Positions 43,717 to 51,259 of a stretch of 64,000 nucleotides of DNA are shown here, piece by piece. A program made the position numbers and the translations under genes. Under the pieces are notes generated by a model. That model did no database searches. It had not been told where the DNA came from and was given only the letters and a program-made list of their open reading frames with translations. Origin of the DNA: Marinobacter sediminum (lineage in GTDB: Bacteria > Pseudomonadota > Gammaproteobacteria > Pseudomonadales > Oleiphilaceae); contig NZ_JAGTWY010000001.1 of assembly GCF_023657445.1 (NCBI RefSeq), positions 1,798,001 to 1,862,000 on the forward strand, written 5' to 3'. Within the stretch, counting starts at the first letter, position 1. The number at the start of each line of letters is the position of its first letter.

Positions 43717-43734
43717 TTAGAGTATTTACTCTTT
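43717..43734. promoter_or_regulatory. Candidate operator 1 upstream of fatty acyl reductase
   Basis: TTAGAG-TATTTA-CTCTTT; the inner arms AGAGTA/TACTCT are perfect. It shares the pattern TTAGAG-N6-CTCT with the site 33 bp away, which suggests one repeated protein site. Confidence 0.55.
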
Positions 43735-43749
43735 AAGCCTTTGTTTTTA

Positions 43750-43767
43750 TTAGAGCCATTACTCTAA
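43750..43767. promoter_or_regulatory. Candidate operator 2 upstream of fatty acyl reductase
   Basis: TTAGAG-CCATTA-CTCTAA has perfect 6-bp arms. Its spacing of 33 bp to operator 1 is close to three helical turns, so both would face the same side of the DNA. Confidence 0.55.
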
Positions 43768-43804
43768 CTCCGTTCAGCAATTTCCCATGAAGGCCTGTAC
43801 GGAA

Positions 43805-43820
43805 TGTAAACACAGTGTTA
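43805..43820. promoter_or_regulatory. Imperfect palindrome GTAAACACAGTGTTAC
   Basis: The arms GTAA-CAC and GTG-TTAC are perfect apart from one extra A in the left arm. It lies 157 bp before the small plus-strand gene and may belong to either divergent promoter. Confidence 0.35.
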
Positions 43821-43976
43821 CTGAGACTAGCACAGGAATTCATCCCTGCCTGCCCCGAAAACGGATTACCGGAAAGCAATGAAACACCCCGCTGGCAATG
43901 ACATAATCAGGAACTTATTGCGCCCTTCGGCGTCATCATAAATCACAGGAAATCCAGACCTTTCGGAAATCACATC

Positions 43977-44276
43977 ATGCAGAAAGACAACCCGAATGCC
44001 GAACGCTACATCACCATCGCCCGCGCCTGCCTCAAGGCCATCAACGACACCGCTGCAAATTCCGGCTCCAGAGACGAAAAGATCCAGGCCGTGTACGAAG
44101 CGATAGACTCGGCATTCCAGGCAGAATTTTCCGATTACCGCCAGTCCGTTGCCATCATGTCCACCGTATTAGAACGTATTGCTTCGGGTCAGCTGGACGC
44201 CGAAAAAGCGGCAGACCTTGCCCGGAAAACGCTCGACCAGCAGCCTGAAGGCACGCGTAATGCACTAATGCACTAA
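43977..44276 (+). CDS. Small protein of unknown function
   Basis: A 99-residue, soluble, helical protein. I do not recognise a family. It begins MQKDNPNAERYITIARACLK and has amphipathic helices such as KIQAVYEAIDSAFQAEF. The C-terminal residues and the stop codon lie inside an 8-bp tandem repeat, so the end of the protein is set by the repeat. No good ribosome site is seen before the ATG (TTTCGGAAATCACATC). It is divergent from the fatty acyl reductase and is followed by an M16 protease gene. Real coding is supported by codon composition and length only. Confidence 0.6.
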   Translation: MQKDNPNAERYITIARACLKAINDTAANSGSRDEKIQAVYEAIDSAFQAEFSDYRQSVAIMSTVLERIASGQLDAEKAADLARKTLDQQPEGTRNALMH

Positions 44277-44292
44277 TGCACTAATGCACTAA
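44261..44292 (+). repeat. Four copies of an 8-bp tandem repeat TGCACTAA
   Basis: The unit TGCACTAA occurs four times without change and is followed by TGA. Because 8 is not a multiple of 3, three units place TAA stops in all three frames, and the junction TAATG places a restart ATG in all three. It covers the end of the small unknown gene and the space before the M16 protease. Confidence 0.95.
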
Positions 44293-44327
44293 TGATTTCT
44301 GATTTATCACCGGATAAAAGAGGCCCT

Positions 44328-47180
44328 ATGAGCACTGGTACATTATGTAATGCCAGATCACACCTGCCCGTCACCAAAGTACTTGTGCTGCTCACCTTGT
44401 TGCTGGGCAGTGCATTCGCCCTGGCCGCCGGGGTACCCGTCAAGAGCCCTAACGATGACAACCAGTATCGATTGATTGAACTGGACAACGGGCTACGTGC
44501 CATACTCGTGTCAGACGATGGGGCAGACAAAGCCGCGGCATCCATGAATGTCGCAGTGGGCAGCGGTGACGACCCGAAGGACCGCGAGGGCCTCGCGCAC
44601 TTTCTGGAACATATGTTGTTTCTGGGGACGGAAATGTACCCGGAAGCTGGTGAATATCAGCAGTTCATCAAGAGCCATGGCGGGAGCCACAACGCTTTTA
44701 CCTCCTTTCAGGACACCAACTACTTCTTTGACGTGCAGGCGCAGTTCCTGGAGCCTGCCCTGGACCGTTTTGCCCAGCAGTTTTCAGCTCCCTTGTTTAC
44801 TGCCGACCTGGTTGACCGGGAACGCAATGCAGTTCACTCAGAATTCAGCGCCAAACGGAAAGAAGACGGGCGCCGTTTTTACTCTGTAAAAAAAGCCGTC
44901 AGCAATCCCGACCATGCGTTCAGTCAGTTTGCGGTGGGCAATCTGAGTACCCTTGAGAATACTGAAGAGAATCCTCTCAGACCTGACCTTGTCAATTTCT
45001 GGAAAAACCATTACTCCTCAAACGTGATGACTCTTGCGGTCTATGGCCCGCAGTCGCTCGATGAGCTGGAGCAGATGATTCAGGGGCGTTTCGGTAGCAT
45101 CGAGAACCGTAAACTGGCACCCAAGCGCCATCCGGCAAGTTTTTACAGCCGGGATGAACTGCCGGCAAAGGTCACCGCAGATGCCATCAAGGATGTACGA
45201 AGCCTGACGCTGTCCTTCCCGATTCCATCCCAGGAAGACAACTACCACACCAAGCCGGTCAGCTATGTCGCCAACCTCCTCGGCCACGAAGGCCCTGGCA
45301 GCCTGTTTGATGTCCTCAAGCGAGCTGGCCTGGTCGAGAGCCTGTCTGCAGGCCTTGGCATGGATACGGGCGAGAGCGCCACACTGGAAATCAGCATGTC
45401 CCTCACACCAGAAGGCCTTCGCCAGCAGGACGGAATCCTGCCTCTGGTATTCGACTATATCGACACCATCCGCAGTCAGGGCATCAGCAAGCAGCGTTTT
45501 GAAGAAATGCAGCAGCTGGCACGCATCGACTTCCGCTTTCGGGAACAGGGTGAGCCGGTTCATGAGGCTATGGCCCTTTCCCGTCAGCTTCAGCACTACC
45601 CGCCCGAGGACATCCTCAGCGCACCCTGGCTGATGGAACGTTATGCTCCGGAGCAATATCGGGACATTCTTGACCGGCTGACACCGGACAACCTGATGGT
45701 GTTTGTGCTGGATCCGGAACCAGAACTGGAAACCCCGCAGCAGACCCGCTGGTACGACGCCGAGTGGCAACGGAAACCACTGGACCCGTCAGCTCTGCGC
45801 GGGCAAGGCCAGCCCGCGCTGGCTTCTCAACTCAGGTTACCCGCCCCCAATCCGTTTGTGCCGGAAAACCTCAATATGGTCACCGGCCCAACCATGGCAA
45901 AACCCACCCTGCTAGGAAGCCATGACGGGCTGAACATCTGGTTTGCCCGGGACACCCGTTTCGACACACCGAAGGCCAATGTCTTCATCAGTCTTCGTAC
46001 GCCCGCGGCACGGGCGTCCGCCCGTAGCAGTGTTCTGACTCAATTACTGGTGGACGCGATAAACACCAACCTGAATGCCTGGGCTTATTCTGCGCGGCTC
46101 GCAGGCCTGGATTACAGCGTTTATCCGCACCTCAGGGGTGTAACGATCCGTGTCGGTGGGTACAGTGACAAACTGCACACCCTGATTAACCGCATCCTGA
46201 TCCAGATCGCAGACCCGCAACTGACCCAGCAGCGATTCGACATCGCTCGCCAGAAGCTGGTCGACAACCTCCGGAACAAAACCAAGAACCGACCGGTTGA
46301 ACAAACGTCCGAGTTTGTCCAGACCGCGTTGATTGAAGGTGCCTGGAACACTGAAGATAAGCTGGCTGCCGCCGGACAGGTATCACTGGACGAACTGAAG
46401 TCTTTCTCCCACGCTCTTTTGTCGCAAGTGGACCCTGTCATGCTGGCGCACGGGAATCTCACCCGCGCCTATGCCCTTAACCTTGCACAGCAGATCCGGG
46501 CCATCGTCCTTGATGGCAGTACGATCACCAAGGTAGAACGCAGCCGCGTACGCCAGTTGCCTCAGGAAGAAACACAGGTAGCCCTGGACGTAAACCATCC
46601 GGATACCGGCTACACCCTTTATATGCAGGGGAATAACACTGGCTTCCAGGAGCGCGCCCGTTTCCGACTTCTGGCGCAGATTCTCAGCAGTCCTTTCTAC
46701 GAGGAAATTCGCACCAGGCGGCAGCTGGGCTACATTGTCTATGCCACGCCCTTCGAGATGCTGGAAACTCCGGCTCTGGGCTTCGTCGTTCAGTCACCGG
46801 GTGCCGGTCAGGAACAGATCGACCAGGCTGTACGACAGTTTTCCAGGGATTTTGAAGCACAGTTGGAGAGCCTCAGCGAAGCCGGCCTGACACGCGAAAA
46901 ACAGGCAGTGATCAGCAAATTGCTGGAAAGGGACCGCCAGCTGGGTGACATTTCAGGTCGGTATTGGCGCGAAATAGACCGGGGTGCCTACAGCTTTGAT
47001 TCCAGGCAGAAGCTGGCTGAGGCCGTCAGCAACGTCAGCAAACAGGCACTGCTGAAAGTTTTCAGAAGAGCAGTTCTGGAACGCGAGCACGCCTTGCGAG
47101 TCGTCACCCCAGAGGATGGTTTCAATGCGGATACGACTCTGAGCCGCCTGGTAAAACGCCCGCCCGTACCGGCCACCTGA
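44328..47180 (+). CDS. M16-family zinc protease (insulinase/pitrilysin type)
   Basis: A 950-residue protein. A Sec signal (VLVLLTLLLGSAFALAAG) is followed by the inverted zinc motif HxxEH in LAHFLEHMLFLGTEMYPE, the distal Glu ligand region (ERNAVHSEFSAK), and the C-terminal halves of a pitrilysin clam-shell (RRQLGYIVYATPFEMLETP). It probably degrades peptides in the periplasm, like protease III. The ATG at 44328 has AGAGG 5 bp upstream; the frame is also open from an ATG at 44292 in the tandem repeat. It converges with a glycosyltransferase gene, one base apart. Confidence 0.9.
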   Translation: MSTGTLCNARSHLPVTKVLVLLTLLLGSAFALAAGVPVKSPNDDNQYRLIELDNGLRAILVSDDGADKAAASMNVAVGSGDDPKDREGLAHFLEHMLFLGTEMYPEAGEYQQFIKSHGGSHNAFTSFQDTNYFFDVQAQFLEPALDRFAQQFSAPLFTADLVDRERNAVHSEFSAKRKEDGRRFYSVKKAVSNPDHAFSQFAVGNLSTLENTEENPLRPDLVNFWKNHYSSNVMTLAVYGPQSLDELEQMIQGRFGSIENRKLAPKRHPASFYSRDELPAKVTADAIKDVRSLTLSFPIPSQEDNYHTKPVSYVANLLGHEGPGSLFDVLKRAGLVESLSAGLGMDTGESATLEISMSLTPEGLRQQDGILPLVFDYIDTIRSQGISKQRFEEMQQLARIDFRFREQGEPVHEAMALSRQLQHYPPEDILSAPWLMERYAPEQYRDILDRLTPDNLMVFVLDPEPELETPQQTRWYDAEWQRKPLDPSALRGQGQPALASQLRLPAPNPFVPENLNMVTGPTMAKPTLLGSHDGLNIWFARDTRFDTPKANVFISLRTPAARASARSSVLTQLLVDAINTNLNAWAYSARLAGLDYSVYPHLRGVTIRVGGYSDKLHTLINRILIQIADPQLTQQRFDIARQKLVDNLRNKTKNRPVEQTSEFVQTALIEGAWNTEDKLAAAGQVSLDELKSFSHALLSQVDPVMLAHGNLTRAYALNLAQQIRAIVLDGSTITKVERSRVRQLPQEETQVALDVNHPDTGYTLYMQGNNTGFQERARFRLLAQILSSPFYEEIRTRRQLGYIVYATPFEMLETPALGFVVQSPGAGQEQIDQAVRQFSRDFEAQLESLSEAGLTREKQAVISKLLERDRQLGDISGRYWREIDRGAYSFDSRQKLAEAVSNVSKQALLKVFRRAVLEREHALRVVTPEDGFNADTTLSRLVKRPPVPAT

Positions 47181-47181
47181 C

Positions 47182-47820
47182 CTAGATTCTGGGCAGGCGC
47201 TGAAAACGCGCCCAGTCCTCGGGTTCGTCCACATCCCACCGGGGCTCCAGCAAACTCACACGGAGCCCCAGTTTTTCCAGCCTTTCACAGGTTTGCTCCA
47301 TGACACGCCCGGTCCCCCAGTGAATGTCATCCAGCATGCCCGGAACCACCTTGCTGGCACCAATTAAAACGTAGCCGCCATCATCTGAAGGCCCCAGTAT
47401 CACATCGAAATCGGCGAGCCGGGCAACCGCCTGGCGAACGTACTCCGGATCCACAGACGGACAATCACTGCCGATCACAACAGCGCGGGAATGACTTTCT
47501 AGCGACTCCCCCAGTGCCGCCAGCATCCTATCCCCCAGGGTCGCGCCCTTCTGAACCTTTTGTTCCAGGCCCGCACTCTCGAGGTTGAGGACGATGGAGC
47601 GAGCCTCCTCCGGCGTACGATCCAGCTCCCGATCCCACCAGAACTGCACCGGATAGCCCGAAGCACACAGGTTATCCAGAACGGCCAGAGTGAGGGTGAC
47701 ATGGGCATCGAGGGCGCCACTGGCACCCAGAGCGGGCATTAAACGGGTTTTCACGCGGCCCTCTTCCGGCCACTTGGCGAATTGCATAAGAACGGTCTTG
47801 GGGGCTTCAGAATCAGGCAT
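47182..47820 (-). CDS. DUF2064 (TIGR04282-type) glycosyltransferase
   Basis: A protein of about 212 residues with the DUF2064 pattern: FAKWPEEGRVKTRLMPALG, VIGSDCPSVDPEYV and LGPSDDGGYVLIGAS (metal and nucleotide-sugar binding). The family is paired with TIGR04283 glycosyltransferases and named for a role in arsenosugar synthesis. I use the ATG at 47820 (MPDSEAPKTV), which overlaps the stop of the upstream glycosyltransferase; a start three codons earlier is possible. Confidence 0.85.
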   Translation of the reverse strand: MPDSEAPKTVLMQFAKWPEEGRVKTRLMPALGASGALDAHVTLTLAVLDNLCASGYPVQFWWDRELDRTPEEARSIVLNLESAGLEQKVQKGATLGDRMLAALGESLESHSRAVVIGSDCPSVDPEYVRQAVARLADFDVILGPSDDGGYVLIGASKVVPGMLDDIHWGTGRVMEQTCERLEKLGLRVSLLEPRWDVDEPEDWARFQRLPRI

Positions 47821-48514
47821 TACGGACATCCGAGCGGTAGGCCTGGGCCAGGGATTCCGGCGATTCGCCGCGCCAATAACGCCATCGCAGTCGCCACATC
47901 AAAAAAATCGTACGCCAAGTGCCAAGTGTTTCCCAGCGCCGGCTGTCAGTCGTGACGGGGGAAGCAATGCAGTAAGGCCGGGATACCAGGCAAAGCCGGC
48001 GTGAGAATTCCACATCCTCCATCAGAGGCAACGGCTGAAAACCACCCAGAGCCTCAAACGTATCCCGCCGGATAAACATGGCCTGATCACCAGTACAAAT
48101 CCCCGTCAGCCGCGAGCGACGGTTCATAAACCAGGCAATCACACGGTACGACGCGCGTTTACTACTCAAACGGACATCAAATCGCCCCCAGGCCCGGCGA
48201 CTGAAAGTAAAACGGCGAAGATGCTCAAGTGCATCGGAAGGAAGACCTGTATCCGCATGGAGAAACAGCAGAACGTCTCCCTTGGCAACGACTGCGCCGG
48301 CATTCATCTGAACGGCACGGCCCTTTTCTGAAATCACCACCCGGTCACACAAAGGACGCGCCAGTTCGGCGGTCCCATCGGTGCTTCCGGCATCCACCAC
48401 AATCACCTCATGGCCGGCGGACTTGAGTGGCGCGAGGGCTCGTAACGTATCCTCAACACCTGCGGCCTCCATCCACACCGGCACAATAACGCTCAATGAG
48501 AAAGGGTCAGGCAA
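47813..48514 (-). CDS. TIGR04283-type family 2 glycosyltransferase
   Basis: A 233-residue GT2 enzyme. It starts SLSVIVPVWMEAAGVEDTL and has VVDAGSTDGTAELA, the DxD-like LLFLHADTGLPSD, and the acceptor-loop ICTGDQAMFIRRDTF with LPLMEDVEFSRRL. It overlaps the DUF2064 gene by 8 bp, so the two are coupled. The pair is linked to arsenosugar synthesis in family names, but no arsenic genes are visible here, so the product sugar is open. Confidence 0.87.
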   Translation of the reverse strand: MPDPFSLSVIVPVWMEAAGVEDTLRALAPLKSAGHEVIVVDAGSTDGTAELARPLCDRVVISEKGRAVQMNAGAVVAKGDVLLFLHADTGLPSDALEHLRRFTFSRRAWGRFDVRLSSKRASYRVIAWFMNRRSRLTGICTGDQAMFIRRDTFEALGGFQPLPLMEDVEFSRRLCLVSRPYCIASPVTTDSRRWETLGTWRTIFLMWRLRWRYWRGESPESLAQAYRSDVRNA

Positions 48515-48601
48515 AACACTCTCCGAAGAAAACAGGGAAACGGGACAATACCTTGAGACAACAGCTTCAGACCGCTATCATACCGCCCTTCTTGCCGAAT
48601 T

Positions 48602-48678
48602 GCCCCCGTAGCTCATCTGGATAGAGCGTCCCCCTCCTAAGGGGAAGGTAGCAGGTTCGAGTCCTGCCGGGGGTACCA
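48602..48678 (+). tRNA. tRNA-Arg(CCT)
   Basis: A 77-nt tRNA: acceptor GCCCCCG pairs with CGGGGGT (one G-T type pair), D-arm AGCTCATCTGGATAGAGC, anticodon loop CCTCCTAA with anticodon CCT, T-arm GCAGGTTCGAGTCCTGC, and encoded CCA. It lies between the glycosyltransferases and the accessory region. Confidence 0.95.
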
Positions 48679-48800
48679 GCCAGCCTTCCACGAAGATCTA
48701 CTAAAGCACACAACCTACTGTTTTTAATAGTTTTAACTATGCCTTTCAGTCTACCAACTTCCATCAGAATCCACCCTCAGCCATAAGCTTTGGGGGTACA

Positions 48801-49715
48801 TCAGGTTTCCTCCGGGATTTCACCGGACTCGTTGCCCTGCATCTCGCTCATCAGCCATTCCTTGAAGGCTTTCATCCCGATGGTCAGCGGACGTTGCTTG
48901 CGGTAGACCAGATAGAAGGCCCGGTGCGTATCCAGCTGGATGTCGAAAGGCACCACCAACTTCCCCGATTTAATTTCACGGGACGTCAGGGTGCTATCAG
49001 CCAGCGCTACTCCGAGGCCCTCCTGGGCCGCCGCCGTGGCCAGTTGCCCGCTGGACATCTGTAGGCTGCCCCGGGCGGATATAAAATCCACGCCTGACTG
49101 TTGCAGCCAGTTCTCCCACTCCCACTTCCGTTTGCTGACATAGATCAGCGTGTGTTTGGCCAAGTCTTCAGGCTTTTCCAGCGGTAACTCACCGTCCAAT
49201 AGCCGCGGGCTACACACCGGCACCAGCATAACTTTGCGCAGGAAATGCACTTCGATGTCGTCCCATTCGCCACTCCCGAAATAGACCGCCATATCGGTAC
49301 TGGTGCGGTCGAAATCCAGCAGCCCCATGGACGCGTTAATCTCCAGTTCAACATCAGGGTACAGGGCCTGGAATCGGGCCATGCGTGGCATCAGCCAGCG
49401 GGTCAGGAAGTTGGGTGCCACGCTGATTTTCACCACGTTGGATTCCTGGTTCGCGGTCAGTCGTTGGGTGGCCATTTCAATCTCATCGAACGCGTGCCTG
49501 ACGGATGTGAGGTATTGCTCGCCTGCCGGGGTCAACGTCACCGTTCGCCTGCTTCGGTTAAAGAGTGAAAGCCCCAAATATTCTTCAAGCGTCTTCATCT
49601 GATGACTGACCGCAGACGATGTCACGAAAAGTTCCTTGCCAGCTGCGGCAAAGCTGCGGTGTCTGGCGGCTGACTCAAATACCCGAAGCGCATTGAGGGG
49701 TGGCAGGTGGCGCAT
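48801..49715 (-). CDS. LysR-family transcriptional regulator (GcvA-like)
   Basis: A protein of about 304 residues. The N-terminal winged helix reads LPPLNALRVFESAARHRSFA and FVTSSAVSHQMKTLEEYLG. The effector-binding domain follows (VVKISVAPNFLTRWLMPRM). The closest family pattern is GcvA/AmpR. The start at 49715 (MRHLPPLNAL) gives the normal length; the frame is open 25 codons further with two more ATG codons. It is divergent from a 57-residue ORF, and LysR regulators often control the divergent gene. Confidence 0.87.
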   Translation of the reverse strand: MRHLPPLNALRVFESAARHRSFAAAGKELFVTSSAVSHQMKTLEEYLGLSLFNRSRRTVTLTPAGEQYLTSVRHAFDEIEMATQRLTANQESNVVKISVAPNFLTRWLMPRMARFQALYPDVELEINASMGLLDFDRTSTDMAVYFGSGEWDDIEVHFLRKVMLVPVCSPRLLDGELPLEKPEDLAKHTLIYVSKRKWEWENWLQQSGVDFISARGSLQMSSGQLATAAAQEGLGVALADSTLTSREIKSGKLVVPFDIQLDTHRAFYLVYRKQRPLTIGMKAFKEWLMSEMQGNESGEIPEET

Positions 49716-49841
49716 GACGCTGCTCGATTGATGAGATTTATTCACCATTCTGCTGAAAAAGGATCGCTTTTTCAACAGCCTCGTACTCATTATTATGAGC
49801 CCCGTAAAAGATATTCACTTCCCGAATGAGGACACAACACC

Positions 49842-50015
49842 ATGTCTAACCAGGCACCGAAACTGGACGAACAAGGCAACATCGACGTTGATTACTACAC
49901 AAAGATTGCACGGCAGGAGCGTAGCGAATACATCGCGCAAATGGCGGCGTCCCTGAAAGCCAAAATCAAATCCTTCTTCCACGTGACGCTGCCGAAGCTG
50001 TCTACCAGCCACTGA
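49842..50015 (+). CDS. Small 57-residue protein divergent from LysR gene
   Basis: This short ORF starts MSNQAPKLDEQGNIDVDYYT and ends LPKLSTSH. It is charged and helical in the middle (ARQERSEYIAQMAASLKAK). GAGGA lies 9 bp before the ATG. I do not recognise the family. Its divergent position to the LysR gene makes it a possible target. An IS remnant begins just after its stop. Confidence 0.6.
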   Translation: MSNQAPKLDEQGNIDVDYYTKIARQERSEYIAQMAASLKAKIKSFFHVTLPKLSTSH

Positions 50016-50020
50016 TCAAT

Positions 50021-50165
50021 TGGTTGTAACCATCCCCTAAACTGGGTGCATGCATAATTAGAGTTCTCGGGCCCACAATGAGGCAAACAGAGAACGACAT
50101 GAAGAAATCACGGTACAGCGAGTCGCAGATCGTCAAGATCCTAAAAGAGGTCGAAGGCGGTCGCC
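50021..50165 (+). pseudogene. IS3-family (IS407-like) transposase orfA remnant
   Basis: From ATG 50099 the frame reads MKKSRYSESQIVKILKEVEG, the usual start of IS407-group OrfA. The match stops after about 24 residues and the sequence then enters a different gene. The bases before it, from about 50021, look like the left end of the element (TTGGTTGTAACCATCCCC). Only the first 140 bp or so remain, so it cannot transpose. Confidence 0.7.
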
Positions 50166-50399
50166 GGTTCCGGACCAGGCGGAGACGGAGATGCCCAGTT
50201 GCTTCTTCACCAGCTCCGCATCAAACGATGTATTGTGCTTTTCCTTAACGGCATTGGTAGTGGAGCCCTTCAAACCGACAGCCAGTGTGTTGGTACACGC
50301 CACACGAATAATGGTGTACTGAGCGGTGGTTGCCATGTTGCCGCCACAAGCTGTGGCCAACAACACATAAGCATTGGCCTGGTCATTGCCTTTGAGCAT
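50160..50399 (-). pseudogene. Fragment of a DUF932 (plasmid/phage-type) protein
   Basis: The minus strand encodes AYVLLATACGGNMATTAQYT, IIRVACTNTLAVGL and AELVKKQLGISVSAW. This is the central-to-late part of DUF932/YfjQ-like proteins found on plasmids and integrative elements. The N-terminal part is missing (a stop lies 9 codons before the ATG at 50399) and the C-terminal part is cut where the IS remnant begins. It is a decayed mobile-element gene. Confidence 0.65.
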
Positions 50400-50639
50400 G
50401 CCGGAGTCTCCGGTCCCACCTGCTCAAGCACAACTAATGAATTGCTGAAAAAATGTTTCACTCTCTGGAACAGGCAGCTTTGAGCCACATACTCCGAAGC
50501 GAAGGGCTTTCAAGGAGAGAGGTGCACATGTGTCACCAAGCGTTGCACCGGAATATTGACATAGCAATGTCTGGAGAAAACGTTCCAAGGATCTGGAAAC
50601 CCGGGGTAACCCGTAGCTGCCCCGGGAATGGTCAGTGTG
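50400..50639. other. Intergenic remnant with hairpin
   Basis: No gene is supported in these 240 bp. An open frame at 50453 runs into the Met-rich gene on the other strand and has no family or ribosome support. A hairpin CCCGGGG/CCCCGGG at 50600-50626 probably ends the Met-rich gene. Confidence 0.6.
50600..50626 (-). terminator. Probable terminator of the Met-rich gene
   Basis: On the minus strand a 7-bp perfect stem CCCGGGG/CCCCGGG is followed by TTTCC, about 14 bp after the stop at 50640. The T-run is short. Confidence 0.5.
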
Positions 50640-51131
50640 TTATTTCAAGCGGTCTTGCAGCTGCTGCTGATGTTCCAGCATTTGCTCCATCATCAGCTGC
50701 ATCTGATCCATCCGTTTTTCCATAAACTGGAAGCGATCCTCCGGTTTAATCGCAGGGCGGTTCTGGCCGGAATTCCCCTGCATACCTTGACCGTTCATCA
50801 TTCCCTCATTGTTCATCATACCCTGGCCATTCATCATTCCCTGGCCACTCATCATGCCCCGGTTGCCCATCATGCCGTCATGCATCATGTGCATCTGCTC
50901 TTGCATGCGTTCCATATGCTCTTCCATGAGCTCCTGATGGTCTTGTCCGCGATTTTGCTGCATCTGGCTGGTCATACCCTGCATTCGGGACATGTTCTGC
51001 TGCATTTCCTGCATCTGTTCCGGGGACATCATCATGCCACCTGCCCCCCGCTGGTTGTCCGAACCATGCGCCCAGACGACCGGCGCAGCGATAATCAAAG
51101 AAACAGCCATTGCTGTGGTCAAACCTTTCAT
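50640..51131 (-). CDS. Met-rich periplasmic protein, probable copper binder
   Basis: A 163-residue protein with a Sec signal (LTTAMAVSLIIAAPVVWA, cut before HG). The mature part is extremely rich in Met, Gln and Gly. The middle repeats a GMM-x2-xGM pattern (GMMSGQGMMNGQGMM region, 50795-50876) and other parts have spaced MxxM and HxxM. Such sequences bind Cu(I) in periplasmic copper proteins, but I know no family member by name. The start at 51131 has AAGGAG 7 bp upstream; an in-frame ATG 17 codons earlier is less likely. A copper-type operator lies 55 bp upstream. Confidence 0.8.
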   Translation of the reverse strand: MKGLTTAMAVSLIIAAPVVWAHGSDNQRGAGGMMMSPEQMQEMQQNMSRMQGMTSQMQQNRGQDHQELMEEHMERMQEQMHMMHDGMMGNRGMMSGQGMMNGQGMMNNEGMMNGQGMQGNSGQNRPAIKPEDRFQFMEKRMDQMQLMMEQMLEHQQQLQDRLK

Positions 51132-51185
51132 GTCAAAGCTCCTTAACGAAATCCATTTTTCGACACCTTCAGTAAAGGGCATCTA

Positions 51186-51203
51186 CCTGAATCGAAGCTG
51201 AAT
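51186..51203 (-). promoter_or_regulatory. Copper operator, Met-rich gene
   Basis: On the minus strand ATTCAGC-TTCG-ATTCAGG followed by TA. The two TTCAG half-sites are 11 bp apart. The same pattern occurs before the other two copper units and the regulator gene. Confidence 0.7.
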
Positions 51204-51259
51204 TTATTCAAGAATCATCCCTTTAATTGTTGTAAATCAATTCTTTTCAGCTGGTCGTT

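Larger units (their letters stand above)
43594..43976. other. 383-bp regulatory region before the fatty acyl reductase
   Basis: No protein gene is seen between the divergent genes. It holds the two TTAGAG-N6-CTCTWW repeats, a third imperfect palindrome at 43805-43820, and a possible -10 (TACAAT on the minus strand at 43685-43680) for the reductase. The left palindrome lies about 30 bp upstream of that -10. Confidence 0.7.

Noticed and set aside
44261..44292. CRISPR-like array
   Set aside because: The repeat unit is 8 bp with no spacers; it is a simple tandem repeat.
48788..48796. GGGGGTAC after the LysR gene as a repeat of the tRNA-Arg 3' end
   Set aside because: Only eight bases match, too short to claim an attachment site.
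50453..50725. A 90-residue open frame between the DUF932 fragment and the Met-rich gene
   Set aside because: Its second half is antisense to the Met-rich gene and the first half is unsupported remnant sequence.
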